DNA from: Pseudomonadota bacterium
GTDB lineage: Bacteria > Pseudomonadota > Gammaproteobacteria > Enterobacterales > Enterobacteriaceae
Length of the DNA stretch: 41,343 bases
Direction: 5' to 3'
Assembly (NCBI GenBank): GCA_018261615.1
Contig: JAGTSE010000037.1
Location: 1-41,343 of the forward strand
Below the pieces are notes generated by a model. It saw only the letters and a list, made by a program, of their open reading frames with translations. It ran no database searches and was not told the origin of the DNA. The position numbers were made by a program, and so were the translations under genes. Below, piece after piece: positions 14,645-23,355 of the stretch (position 1 is the stretch's first letter; the number at the start of each line of letters is the position of its first letter).

Positions 14645-16342
14645 ATGCGACTCCTCAATCGGCTCAATCAGTACCAACGCCTGTGGCAGATCTCTGCCGG
14701 GGAAACACAATCCACCAGCGTAACGGCGCTGGCGGCGCACTGTTTTTGCAGCGATCGGCATATGCGCACGCTGTTGCGCCAGATGCAGGATGCTGGCTGG
14801 CTGCGCTGGCAATCGCAATCCGGACGGGGTAAACGCGGCGAGTTGCAGCTGCTGATTGCGCCGGAATCGATACGCAGCGAGATGCTCGAACAGGCGCTCA
14901 ATAGCGGTCAACAGCAGAACGCGCTGGCGCTGGCGCAAATTGCGCCGGACGATCTGCGCACGTTGTTGAATCCGTTTCTCGGCGGCTTGTGGCAAAACGA
15001 AACGCCAACCCTGCGTATTCCCTACTATCGCCCGCTTGATCCCCTCGTTCCGGGTTTTCTTCCCGGACGCGCGGAACAGCATCTTGCCGGGCAAATATTC
15101 AGCGGCCTGACCCGTTTTGTCAGCCACAACATTCAACCACAGGGCGATTTGGCGCATCACTGGGATGTGAGTACAGACGGCCTGTGCTGGCGATTCTATT
15201 TGCATGCCACGCTGCACTGGCACAACGGCGATACCGTCACGGCTGCGCAGTTGCAGGAGAGCCTGCAACTGCTGCTGCAATTGCCCGCGTTGCAAAAGTT
15301 ATTTTCCAGCGTCGCGGGCATTGAAATCACGCATCCCTGGTGTCTGACATTCAAACTGCACCGCCCCGATTTCTGGCTGCCGTACCGTCTTGCCAGCTAC
15401 GGCAGCCGTCTGGCACATCCGCAGCAGCCCATGATCGGTACCGGGCCGTTTCGCCTGGTAACGTACAGCCGCGAACTGGTCCGGCTGGAGAGTCACAACC
15501 ATTATCATCTTGGGCACCCATTCCTGAAGGCGGTGGAGTTCTGGATCACGCCACAGTTGTTTGAGCAGGATTTAGGCACCAGTTGCCGGCATCCGGTACA
15601 AATTGCCATTGGCGAGCCGGATGAGCTCCGTCACCTGCAACCTGTCAGTAACGGCATCAGCCTTGGGTTTTGTTATCTTGCCCAGAGACCTGGCGCACGC
15701 CTGAGCCCGGCGCAGTCGCGCCGTCTGGTACAGATTATCCATCACACCTCACTGGTGCAGACGCTACCGCTTGACGAGAATTTGATCACGCCCAGCCGTG
15801 AGCTGTTACCCGGCTGGAAAATGCCTGAATGGTCAGCAGAACAGGTTCTGCTGCCAGCAAAACTCACCCTGCTCTACCATTTACCGGTGGAACTGCACAT
15901 CATGGCGGAGCAACTCAGGCTTTATCTCGCCACGCTCGGTTGCGAACTGACGGTCATTTTCCACGACAGCAAAAACTGGGATGGCTGCACCCAACTTGCT
16001 ACTGCCGACCTGATGATGGGAGACAGGCTGATTGGCGAAACGCCAGAATATACCCTTGAGCAGTGGTTACGTTGCGACCCGCTATGGCCCAACCTGCTTA
16101 GTGCGCCGCAGTTCACGCATTTACAGGCGACGCTGGATGCCGTGCAGCGCCAGGCGAATGAGCAGGAGCGTTATCAGGCGCTGCATGATGTGTTCGATAC
16201 CCTGATGGATAATGCCACGCTTACACCGCTGTTTAATTACCAGTACCGTATCAGCGCACCGCCAGGCGTGGAAGGGATCCATCTAAATACGCGCGGCTGG
16301 TTTGACTTTGCTGAAGCGTGGCTTCCCGCCCCGGCGCGGTGA
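14645..16342 (+). CDS. ybaE: SgrR-family regulator-like protein YbaE
   Basis: This 565-residue protein has an N-terminal SgrR-type winged helix (about 1-115, with CFCSDRHMRTLLRQMQDAGW as recognition region) and a C-terminal periplasmic-binding-like domain of the SBP_bac_5 (oligopeptide-binding) fold (about 160-550). There is no signal peptide, so the ligand-binding domain is cytoplasmic. SgrR, the best-known relative, activates sgrS under glucose-phosphate stress. YbaE's own target and ligand are unknown, and no sgrS-like RNA is evident in the short region between it and cof. The ribosome binding site is weak. queC follows 66 bases later on the same strand. Confidence 0.92.
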   Translation: MRLLNRLNQYQRLWQISAGETQSTSVTALAAHCFCSDRHMRTLLRQMQDAGWLRWQSQSGRGKRGELQLLIAPESIRSEMLEQALNSGQQQNALALAQIAPDDLRTLLNPFLGGLWQNETPTLRIPYYRPLDPLVPGFLPGRAEQHLAGQIFSGLTRFVSHNIQPQGDLAHHWDVSTDGLCWRFYLHATLHWHNGDTVTAAQLQESLQLLLQLPALQKLFSSVAGIEITHPWCLTFKLHRPDFWLPYRLASYGSRLAHPQQPMIGTGPFRLVTYSRELVRLESHNHYHLGHPFLKAVEFWITPQLFEQDLGTSCRHPVQIAIGEPDELRHLQPVSNGISLGFCYLAQRPGARLSPAQSRRLVQIIHHTSLVQTLPLDENLITPSRELLPGWKMPEWSAEQVLLPAKLTLLYHLPVELHIMAEQLRLYLATLGCELTVIFHDSKNWDGCTQLATADLMMGDRLIGETPEYTLEQWLRCDPLWPNLLSAPQFTHLQATLDAVQRQANEQERYQALHDVFDTLMDNATLTPLFNYQYRISAPPGVEGIHLNTRGWFDFAEAWLPAPAR

Positions 16343-16408
16343 AGAAGCTGGTCGCTGTCAGCGGCACGCGCTACCATAGCGTTTTATTCGCGATCGTCAG
16401 GAAGAATT

Positions 16409-17104
16409 ATGAAACGTGCCGTTGTCGTGTTCAGTGGCGGACAAGACTCCACAACTTGCCTGGTGCAGGCATTGCAGCAGTATGACGAAGTACATTGCGT
16501 CACCTTTGATTACGGCCAGCGCCACCGCGCAGAGATCGATGTTGCCCGAGAACTGGCGTTAACGCTGGGTGCCCGAGCGCACAAAGTGCTGGACGTCACC
16601 CTGCTCAATGAACTGGCGGTCAGCAGCCTGACACGCGACAGCATTCCGGTTCCAGACTACGAGCCTGATGCCACCAGTATTCCAAATACTTTCGTGCCGG
16701 GACGTAATATTCTGTTTCTGACGCTGGCGGCGGTGTATGCATATCAGGTGCAGGCAGAAGCTGTGATCACCGGCGTTTGTGAAACCGATTTTTCCGGTTA
16801 CCCGGATTGCCGCGATGAGTTTGTTAAAGCACTTAACCATGCGGTCAATCTTGGCCTGGCGAAAGATATCCGCTTTGAAACCCCGCTGATGTGGATCGAT
16901 AAAGCCGAAACCTGGGCGCTGGCAGATTACTGGGGCAAACTGGATCTGGTGCGCAGCGAAACGCTGACCTGCTATAACGGCTTTAAAGGCGATGGCTGTG
17001 GTCATTGCGCAGCCTGCAACCTACGCGCCAACGGCCTGCAACATTACCTGGCGGATAAAAACGCCGTAATGGCAGCCATGAAACAGAAAACTGGATTGAA
17101 ATAA
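16409..17104 (+). CDS. queC: 7-cyano-7-deazaguanine synthase QueC
   Basis: This 231-residue cytosolic enzyme converts 7-carboxy-7-deazaguanine to preQ0 with ATP and ammonia in queuosine synthesis. The PP-loop pyrophosphatase motif SGGQDST is at residues 9-15. The zinc-binding cysteines are Cys188, Cys197, Cys200 and Cys203 (CYNG...GCGHCAACN), the same numbers as I recall for E. coli. CAGGAAG precedes the ATG. It lies behind ybaE and before a short palindromic repeat. Confidence 0.97.
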   Translation: MKRAVVVFSGGQDSTTCLVQALQQYDEVHCVTFDYGQRHRAEIDVARELALTLGARAHKVLDVTLLNELAVSSLTRDSIPVPDYEPDATSIPNTFVPGRNILFLTLAAVYAYQVQAEAVITGVCETDFSGYPDCRDEFVKALNHAVNLGLAKDIRFETPLMWIDKAETWALADYWGKLDLVRSETLTCYNGFKGDGCGHCAACNLRANGLQHYLADKNAVMAAMKQKTGLK

Positions 17105-17126
17105 AAGACACAAACCAGTAGCTGTG

Positions 17127-17151
17127 CCGGATGGGCGCTACGCTCATCCGG
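17127..17151. repeat. REP-like palindromic element
   Basis: CCGGATG and CATCCGG pair around GGCGCTACGCT in the queC-fadM (convergent) gap. The form and position after a coding region are those of enterobacterial REP/PU palindromes; a following TTGTAGG also recalls BIME flanks. It may stabilise mRNA 3' ends or help termination. Confidence 0.6.
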
Positions 17152-17212
17152 TCTGCAATCTTGTAGGGCAGCAGTTTTGTCTTTTCCGGTTTTCTCCAGC
17201 CCGTTTTTAATA

Positions 17213-17620
17213 TTAATCGCCTGCGCGGATCATCTTCTCCAGCTTTTCCCGCAGTTCCCCTTCTAATGCCAGCGCCTTCTGGTTTTTCAGTTCGATGCAG
17301 ACAAATGTCACCAGCGCATCAGCAACCACCTGACCTTCCGGTTCCAGCGTGACGACCTGGCTTAATACGCCGCTTTTACCGTTGATATTCTGTACATGGC
17401 TGGTGACGGTGAGCAAATCACCGAGCACCGCTGGGCGGCGATAGTTGATATTGATATTCACCACCACGAAAGCAATGTTATTGGCCGTCATCCATTTAAA
17501 GCTGTCGTTATTCTCAAGCCCGTCCCAACGAGCCTCTTCGAGAAACTCCAGATAGCGAGCATTATTCACATGCTGATAAACATCGAGATGAAAACCACGA
17601 ACTTTGATTTGTGTCTGCAT
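17213..17620 (-). CDS. fadM: Long-chain acyl-CoA thioesterase FadM (YbaW)
   Basis: This 135-residue single-domain hotdog (4HBT) thioesterase is slightly longer at the C-terminus than E. coli FadM. The catalytic-type motif is HLDVYQHVNNARYLEF with Asp13 and the HVNN turn. In E. coli the enzyme cleaves long unsaturated acyl-CoAs such as 3,5-tetradecadienoyl-CoA during oleate breakdown and is repressed by FadR. AAAGG lies upstream of the ATG. ybaV is upstream on the same strand. Confidence 0.95.
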   Translation of the reverse strand: MQTQIKVRGFHLDVYQHVNNARYLEFLEEARWDGLENNDSFKWMTANNIAFVVVNININYRRPAVLGDLLTVTSHVQNINGKSGVLSQVVTLEPEGQVVADALVTFVCIELKNQKALALEGELREKLEKMIRAGD

Positions 17621-17718
17621 AGCGTTTTAACCTTTACCGTTTATTGTTATAAAGACAGAGAGATCATGACTGGTATGACCTCTCTATTCTGGCAAAGATT
17701 AGCGACGACGCAAACGCC

Positions 17719-18099
17719 TTACAGCTTCAAGTGCGCCAGATTACGTTCTACCAGCGTACCGCCCATACCTGGCACCTGCTTGAGATCATCGAGCGTTTTA
17801 AACGGGCCGTACTCATCGCGATAACTGACTATCGCCTGGGCTTTTTTAATGCCGATGCCGCTCATCACCTGCGCGAGTTCTTCCGCACTGGCGCTGTTAA
17901 TACTTACCCGCGTACCGCCCCCCTCATCAGCGTTGGTTGCCATATCCTGTACTTTTGCTTTTCCCGAGGAAGCGTTTTCACTTTTGCTCAGCGAGAGCGG
18001 TGCTTTCTCTGTGGTTACCGGGGCGGCCAGCGCGCTGTAGCTCAGCGACGAGCAGGCAACGCCCAAGGTAATAATTAGTGCTTTAATTCCATGTTTCAT
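17719..18099 (-). CDS. ybaV: Helix-hairpin-helix periplasmic protein YbaV (ComEA-like)
   Basis: This 126-residue protein begins with a Sec signal peptide (MKHGIKALIITLGVACSSLS, cut probably after ALA at about 25). A Ser/Lys/Ala linker and two helix-hairpin-helix motifs (INSASAEELAQVMSGIGIKK and LDDLKQVPGMGGTLVE) follow. This is the ComEA-type DNA-binding domain that in competent bacteria holds incoming DNA in the periplasm; its role in enterobacteria is not settled. AAGGAGA precedes the chosen ATG, and the frame extending to 18132 is not needed. It is downstream of ppiD. Confidence 0.93.
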   Translation of the reverse strand: MKHGIKALIITLGVACSSLSYSALAAPVTTEKAPLSLSKSENASSGKAKVQDMATNADEGGGTRVSINSASAEELAQVMSGIGIKKAQAIVSYRDEYGPFKTLDDLKQVPGMGGTLVERNLAHLKL

Positions 18100-18180
18100 A
18101 CTGTTTTCTCCTTGGTTTTCAATGCAGGACAACGATAAACAGAAGCCGGAGTGTGGGCAAAGGACAAAACGCAGAAATGG

Positions 18181-18203
18181 AAAAGGCCGCGAAAGCGGCC
18201 TTT
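18181..18203 (-). terminator. ppiD terminator
   Basis: AAAGGCCGC / GCGGCCTTT forms a perfect stem with a GAAA/TTTC loop and four Ts on the minus strand, about 55 bases after the ppiD stop. Confidence 0.85.
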
Positions 18204-18255
18204 GTGATTTGCAAAATTTTGCTTTTTTTTGGGAGACGCTTCGCGCCTCTACCCA

Positions 18256-20127
18256 TTACTGCTGTTCAGCGATCGTGCCGAGTTTGATTTTGGCTTCTTT
18301 GCGCAGGTTGCTCATCAGCGCTTCAAAAGCGATCTGCGCGTTGTTCTGCGTGATACCTTTAACCATCGCTTCTTTCTGTGCATCCGGCATGGTACCTGCT
18401 TTTACTTCGTCCAGCGCCAGAACCACGACGTTACCCTGCTGATCGGTCGTCGAGCCGAAAGATGGTTTGTCTTTTTCCGGCAGCGGCAGGTTAAACGCAG
18501 ACTGGCTTACCGGATCCTGGCCTGTACGCACCAGCGTTTTCGCCTCGCCAAAGCTCAGTCCTGCGGCTTTCAGAGCATCGTCGCCTTTGCCCGCTTTCAG
18601 CTCAGCCACCAGTTTTTCTGCATCCAGCTTCGCCTGCTGCTCCGCCTTGTTGTGCTTCACAATATCGGTAACTTGCGCTTTCACTTCAGCCAGCGGTTTG
18701 ATGGCTTCCGCTTTGTGATCGGTGATACGCAGTACAAACGCGCGATCGCCATCAACAGTGATGATATCGGAGTTGCTGCCTGGCGCGCCGTTCTGACCCA
18801 CCAGACCGCCATTGAAAATCGCGTCGATCACCGGTTTGAAGTTCAGATCTTCCGGCAAAGTGTCGCGACCAAACCAGCCCGTTTGCACCGCTTTCGCCCC
18901 TGCGGCCTGTTCTGCACCAGCCAGAGATTCATTATCGTTGCTCGCCGCCTCGCTCACTTTCTGTTGCAGTGCATACCAGGCGTCCAGCGCTTTTTCCTGT
19001 TTAACTTTTGCAGCCAGTTCATTGCGCACTTCGCTGAGCGGTTTTACCTGCGCAGGCTGGATATCGTCAAGACGCGCAACCAGGAAACCCACAGAAGATT
19101 TGATAACGCCGGAAAGCTGGCCTTTCTCTTTCAAACCGGCATTTTTCAGTTCATCCGGCGTGGTGCCCTCTTCCAGCCAGCCCATATCGCCACCGTTGCG
19201 GGCAGAGATAATGTCTGTGGATTTCGCTTTCGCGACAGTGGCGAAATCAGCGCCTTTATTCAGCTCATCAAGCACGGTTTTAGCGTCGTCTTCCGTTTTC
19301 GTCTGTATAACGCTGTAGCGGTTACGCTGCGGCTGGGTGAACTGATCCTGATGCTGATCATAGTAAGCCTGAATCTCTGCATCACTGGCATTTTCCTGCA
19401 TCGCAGTAGCATCAAGTTTGATGTAGCTTACGCGGAACTGCTCCGGTGTGATGAAACGGCTCTTGTTTTGATCGTAGTAGCTGGTAACTTCGTCATCGCT
19501 GGCTGTCTGTTTCGCTGCCAGTGTGTTCACATTAATCACGGCCTGGCGAACAACGCGCTGCTGGGCAACCAGCGCCGCCAACTCGTCGGTCTCGCCTTTA
19601 AGCATAAAATCAGTACCGGCAACAGCGTTGATGAGCTGCTGGGAGGTTAACTGGTTACGCAGCGCCTGCGCGTACTGATCGGCGCTCATGCCCATCTGAT
19701 TGATGATGGCATTAAAGCGGTTGTTGTCGAATTTGCCGTTCGACTGGAAAGCCTGGGTGGAAAAAATAGCTTTCTTCACCTGCTCGTCGCTAATGCCAAG
19801 GTGCAGCTTTTTGGCGTATTGGTCCAGCAGCGCTTCATCAATCATGCGATTAAGCACTTGCTGGCGCACGGATTTCATATAATTTTCGTTGGCTGCCAGT
19901 TCAGAGAACTGATCGCCCAACTGCTGCGCCATACGATTGCGCTCGCTAGTCACCGCATTTTCAAACTGCGAACGGCTAATTTCCTGACCGTTAACTTCTG
20001 CGGCATAATTATTGTTACCGCCAATCAGGTAGTTACCCACGCCAGTCAAAATGAATGACACGATAATCAAACCCAGAATGATCTTGAGCACGACGTGATT
20101 CGCCGCCGCGCGTAAATTGTCCATCAT
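18256..20127 (-). CDS. ppiD: Periplasmic folding chaperone PpiD
   Basis: This 623-residue protein equals the E. coli length. It has one N-terminal membrane anchor (VVLKIILGLIIVSFILTGVG, about 13-32). A SurA-like chaperone region and a parvulin domain (about 265-360, with RNGGDMGWLEEG) lie in the periplasm. PpiD sits at the SecYEG exit and helps newly translocated proteins fold; its own prolyl isomerase activity is weak or absent in E. coli. The start is ATGATG at 20127. It follows hupB on the same strand, with the hupB terminator between. Confidence 0.96.
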   Translation of the reverse strand: MMDNLRAAANHVVLKIILGLIIVSFILTGVGNYLIGGNNNYAAEVNGQEISRSQFENAVTSERNRMAQQLGDQFSELAANENYMKSVRQQVLNRMIDEALLDQYAKKLHLGISDEQVKKAIFSTQAFQSNGKFDNNRFNAIINQMGMSADQYAQALRNQLTSQQLINAVAGTDFMLKGETDELAALVAQQRVVRQAVINVNTLAAKQTASDDEVTSYYDQNKSRFITPEQFRVSYIKLDATAMQENASDAEIQAYYDQHQDQFTQPQRNRYSVIQTKTEDDAKTVLDELNKGADFATVAKAKSTDIISARNGGDMGWLEEGTTPDELKNAGLKEKGQLSGVIKSSVGFLVARLDDIQPAQVKPLSEVRNELAAKVKQEKALDAWYALQQKVSEAASNDNESLAGAEQAAGAKAVQTGWFGRDTLPEDLNFKPVIDAIFNGGLVGQNGAPGSNSDIITVDGDRAFVLRITDHKAEAIKPLAEVKAQVTDIVKHNKAEQQAKLDAEKLVAELKAGKGDDALKAAGLSFGEAKTLVRTGQDPVSQSAFNLPLPEKDKPSFGSTTDQQGNVVVLALDEVKAGTMPDAQKEAMVKGITQNNAQIAFEALMSNLRKEAKIKLGTIAEQQ

Positions 20128-20273
20128 GGTGTAACAACACTCCGCTGTAGGTGACTTTAGATCTCAGGCAGCAAGAGTTGCCCGCTGCGTGTAAGCGCGT
20201 ATTTTGACAAGAAACCGGCGCAATTGTTAGCCCACAACGTGCAGAAACTCGTACAAAGTAAGAATTCGCAAAT

Positions 20274-20300
20274 AAAAAAGGCACATCTCGCGATGCACCT
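20274..20300 (-). terminator. hupB terminator
   Basis: On the minus strand GGTGCATC-GCGA-GATGTGCC (one wobble) is followed by TTTTTT, about 35 bases after the hupB stop. Confidence 0.8.
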
Positions 20301-20335
20301 TGTATTTTCTTACTCTCCCCACACGGGGAAAGCAA

Positions 20336-20608
20336 TCAGTTTACTGCGTCTTTCAGGGCTTTACCTGCACGGAATCCAGGCACTTTAGCTGCGGCGATAG
20401 TGATTTCTTTGCCGGTCTGCGGGTTACGGCCAGTACGTGCAGCACGTTCTTTAACCGCGAAAGTACCGAAACCTACCAGTGCTACGTCGTCCCCGGATTT
20501 CAAAGATTCAGTAACAGAAGCAATTAAAGCATCTAATGCACGTCCTGCAGCAGCTTTGGAAATATCAGCGCCTGCGGCAATCTTGTCAATCAGCTGAGAT
20601 TTGTTCAC
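20336..20608 (-). CDS. hupB: DNA-binding protein HU-beta
   Basis: This 90-residue histone-like protein forms the HU heterodimer with HU-alpha, bends DNA and organises the nucleoid. The beta-arm signature GFGTFAVKERAARTGRNPQTG (about 46-66), with the intercalating proline, is intact. An AAGAGAGGAAGAG tract upstream acts as ribosome binding site. It sits between lon and ppiD, as in other enterobacteria, and has its own terminator. Confidence 0.98.
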   Translation of the reverse strand: MNKSQLIDKIAAGADISKAAAGRALDALIASVTESLKSGDDVALVGFGTFAVKERAARTGRNPQTGKEITIAAAKVPGFRAGKALKDAVN

Positions 20609-20748
20609 TCTTCTCTTCCTCTCTTTATAATTTATATCGCACCTGAATCCTTCACAGCGCGACCGCGCAGCAGTTATATCAGGCCTGTCATACCCTTACA
20701 ACACCAGTTGATGATGACACCCCAACCAGCAATCTAAATTAGCTATAC

Positions 20749-20790
20749 AAAAAAAGGCTGGCAAGCACGAAATCACTCACCAGCCTTGTT
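20749..20790 (-). terminator. lon terminator
   Basis: AAGGCTGG and CCAGCCTT pair around an 18-base loop, followed by a T-run on the minus strand, about 30 bases after the lon stop. Confidence 0.8.
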
Positions 20791-20817
20791 TTTATCAACG
20801 CACTTTGCGCGAGGTCA

Positions 20818-23172
20818 CTATTTTGCCGTCGCGACTTGCATACCAAAGGGTTCGTTCAGTAATGCAAGGCTGAGAACTTCTTCGATACGTTTAACCGGAT
20901 GGATATCTAAATCGGCCACAACGTTGTCCGGGATCTCTTCCAGGTCACGTTTGTTTTCGTAAGGAATCAGAACAGTCTTAATACCCCCACGGTGTGCCGC
21001 CAACAGTTTTTCCTTCAGACCACCAATCGGCAGCACCTGGCCACGCAGGGTAATTTCCCCCGTCATTGCCACATCTGCGCGAACCGGGTTACCGGTCAGG
21101 CAGGAAACCAGTGCGGTACACATTGCAATCCCCGCGCTCGGGCCATCTTTCGGCGTCGCGCCTTCCGGTACGTGAACGTGGATATCGCGTTTTTCGTAGA
21201 AATCGCCGTTGATGCCGAGTTTCTCCGCGCGGGCACGAACCACCGTCAGCGCCGCCTGGATAGATTCCTGCATCACTTCGCCGAGCGAACCGGTATACGT
21301 CAGCTTACCTTTGCCCGGAATGCAGGCGGTTTCTATAGTCAGCAGATCGCCGCCCACTTCCGTCCACGCCAGGCCTGTTACCTGACCGACACGGTTTTCA
21401 TCATCCGCACGACCATAATCAAAACGCTGAACGCCCAGGTAGTCATGCAGGTTATCGCCGTTGATCTCAATGTGCTTCAGCGACGGATCCAGCAGCAGTT
21501 GTTTCACCGCCTTGCGGCACAGTTTGGAGATTTCGCGCTCCAGGCCACGCACGCCAGCTTCACGGGTGTAGTAACGGATGATGCCGACGATTGCGCTGTC
21601 ATCAACGGTCAATTCGCTCTTTTTCAGCGCATTACGCTCAATCTGTTTAGTCAACAAGTGACGTTTTGCAATGTTCAGTTTTTCGTCTTCGGTATAACCG
21701 GAAAGACGGATCACTTCCATACGATCCAGCAGCGGCGCCGGAATATTCATGGAGTTCGAGGTCGCGACAAACATGACATCGCTGAGATCGTAATCCACTT
21801 CCAGGTAGTGATCGCTAAAAGCTACGTTCTGTTCCGGATCCAGCACCTCCAGCAGCGCCGAAGCCGGATCGCCTCGCATATCGGACGACATTTTATCGAT
21901 CTCATCGAGCAGGAATAGCGGGTTTTTCACCCCCACTTTCGCCATCTTCTGGATCAGTTTGCCCGGCATCGAACCGATGTAGGTACGGCGGTGACCGCGA
22001 ATTTCAGCTTCGTCACGCACACCGCCCAGCGCCATGCGGATGTATTTACGCCCAGTGGCTTTGGCAATGGATTGGCCCAGAGAGGTTTTCCCCACCCCTG
22101 GAGGCCCAACCAAGCACAGAATCGGCCCTTTAAGCTTGTTCATACGGCTCTGCACCGCAAGATACTCAAGGATACGATCCTTCACGCGCTCAAGGCCGTA
22201 ATGGTCGGTATCGAGGATCTCCTGCGCCTGGCGAAGGTCTTTTTTGACCTTGCTGCGTGCGTTCCACGGCACCTGCACCATCCATTCGATATAGCCGCGC
22301 ACGACGGTCGCTTCCGCAGACATCGGCGACATCATTTTCAGCTTCTGCAGCTCGGATTCGGCTTTCTCTTTCGCCTCTTTCGGCATTTTTGCCGCATCGA
22401 TTTTGCGTTTCAGCGCTTCGTTTTCATCCGGCGCATCCTCCATTTCACCCAGCTCTTTCTGAATGGCTTTCATTTGCTCATTCAAGTAATACTCGCGCTG
22501 GGATTTTTCCATCTGCTTTTTAACGCGGTTGCGAATGCGTTTCTCAACCTGGAGCAGATCGATTTCGGATTCCATCATCGCCATCAGATATTCCAGACGT
22601 TCATTAACGTCGGACATTTCCAGAACAGACTGTTTATCAGCCAGTTTCAGCGGCATATGGGCAGCGATGGTATCAGCCAGACGTGCGGGATCATCAATGC
22701 TGTTCAGCGAAGTCAGCACTTCCGGCGGGATTTTTTTATTCAGTTTGATATAGCCTTCAAACTGGCTGATTGCCGTACGTACCAGCACTTCCTGCTCGCG
22801 CTCGTCGATAGCCGGCGAGTCGAGGTATTCCGCTTTGGCAGAGAAGTGCTCGCCGTCATCGGTAAGCGAGGTAATTCGCGCGCGCTGCAACCCCTCGACC
22901 AGCACTTTTACAGTGCCATCAGGCAGCTTCAACATCTGCAGAATAGACGCCACGGTCCCGACGGTGAAAAGATCGTTTACACCCGGCTCATCCGTTGATG
23001 CTTCTTTCTGCGCAACCAGCATGATTTTTTTATCATGGTCCATGGCCGCTTCCAGACAACGGATCGATTTTTCCCGTCCAACAAATAAGGGAATGACCAT
23101 GTGCGGATAAACCACCACATCGCGCAACGGCAATACGGGGATTTCAATGCGTTCAGAACGCTCAGGATTCAT
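20818..23172 (-). CDS. lon: ATP-dependent protease Lon
   Basis: This 784-residue protein has the E. coli length. An N-terminal substrate-binding domain (1-about 310), an AAA+ module with Walker A GPPGVGKT (about 356-363) and Walker B LFLLDEIDK, and a C-terminal serine-lysine protease domain are present. The catalytic Ser679 is in DGPSAGIAM and Lys722 in GGLKEKLLAA. Lon degrades misfolded proteins and regulators such as SulA and RcsA in the cytosol. The start at 23172 matches the family; the frame reaching 23280 overlaps the heat-shock promoter and is rejected. It is transcribed after clpX with its own promoter. Confidence 0.98.
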   Translation of the reverse strand: MNPERSERIEIPVLPLRDVVVYPHMVIPLFVGREKSIRCLEAAMDHDKKIMLVAQKEASTDEPGVNDLFTVGTVASILQMLKLPDGTVKVLVEGLQRARITSLTDDGEHFSAKAEYLDSPAIDEREQEVLVRTAISQFEGYIKLNKKIPPEVLTSLNSIDDPARLADTIAAHMPLKLADKQSVLEMSDVNERLEYLMAMMESEIDLLQVEKRIRNRVKKQMEKSQREYYLNEQMKAIQKELGEMEDAPDENEALKRKIDAAKMPKEAKEKAESELQKLKMMSPMSAEATVVRGYIEWMVQVPWNARSKVKKDLRQAQEILDTDHYGLERVKDRILEYLAVQSRMNKLKGPILCLVGPPGVGKTSLGQSIAKATGRKYIRMALGGVRDEAEIRGHRRTYIGSMPGKLIQKMAKVGVKNPLFLLDEIDKMSSDMRGDPASALLEVLDPEQNVAFSDHYLEVDYDLSDVMFVATSNSMNIPAPLLDRMEVIRLSGYTEDEKLNIAKRHLLTKQIERNALKKSELTVDDSAIVGIIRYYTREAGVRGLEREISKLCRKAVKQLLLDPSLKHIEINGDNLHDYLGVQRFDYGRADDENRVGQVTGLAWTEVGGDLLTIETACIPGKGKLTYTGSLGEVMQESIQAALTVVRARAEKLGINGDFYEKRDIHVHVPEGATPKDGPSAGIAMCTALVSCLTGNPVRADVAMTGEITLRGQVLPIGGLKEKLLAAHRGGIKTVLIPYENKRDLEEIPDNVVADLDIHPVKRIEEVLSLALLNEPFGMQVATAK

Positions 23173-23253
23173 AGAGCTCTCTCTTAGTTTAAAGTCCGCC
23201 AGGTAATCAGGTGACGTGACTGTGCAACACGCACCATTAACATGTAAAGCAGT

Positions 23254-23281
23254 ATATGGGGATGTTTGCCACACATTCAAC
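23254..23281 (-). promoter_or_regulatory. Heat-shock (sigma-32) promoter of lon
   Basis: On the minus strand TTGAA (23280-23276), a 14-base spacer and CCCCATAT (23261-23254) match the sigma-32 consensus (CTTGAA, CCCCATNT). The same arrangement is known before E. coli lon. Confidence 0.85.
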
Positions 23282-23300
23282 GGCGGGAATACGGAAAAAT

Positions 23301-23328
23301 AAAAGGGGAGATAAAATCCCCCCTTTTT
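23301..23328 (-). terminator. clpX terminator
   Basis: AAGGGGGGATTTTATCTCCCCTT forms a stem with A/T tracts on both sides in the clpX-lon gap, about 28 bases after the clpX stop. Confidence 0.75.
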
Positions 23329-23355
23329 GGTTAACTGATTGTAAGAGTTGGTGAA

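Noticed and set aside
14570..15295. Minus-strand 241-codon frame over the start of ybaE
   Set aside because: It is antisense to the ybaE N-terminal region and Gln/Arg-rich, a codon-bias shadow.
18229..19650. A 473-codon plus-strand frame opposite ppiD
   Set aside because: It is a shadow of ppiD codon bias; the peptide is Arg/Phe/His-rich with no domain logic.
20992..22998. Long plus-strand frames opposite lon
   Set aside because: They lie wholly inside lon on the other strand, with compositions typical of antisense shadows.
23173..23280. N-terminal extension of lon
   Set aside because: It covers the sigma-32 promoter; family length is met from 23172.
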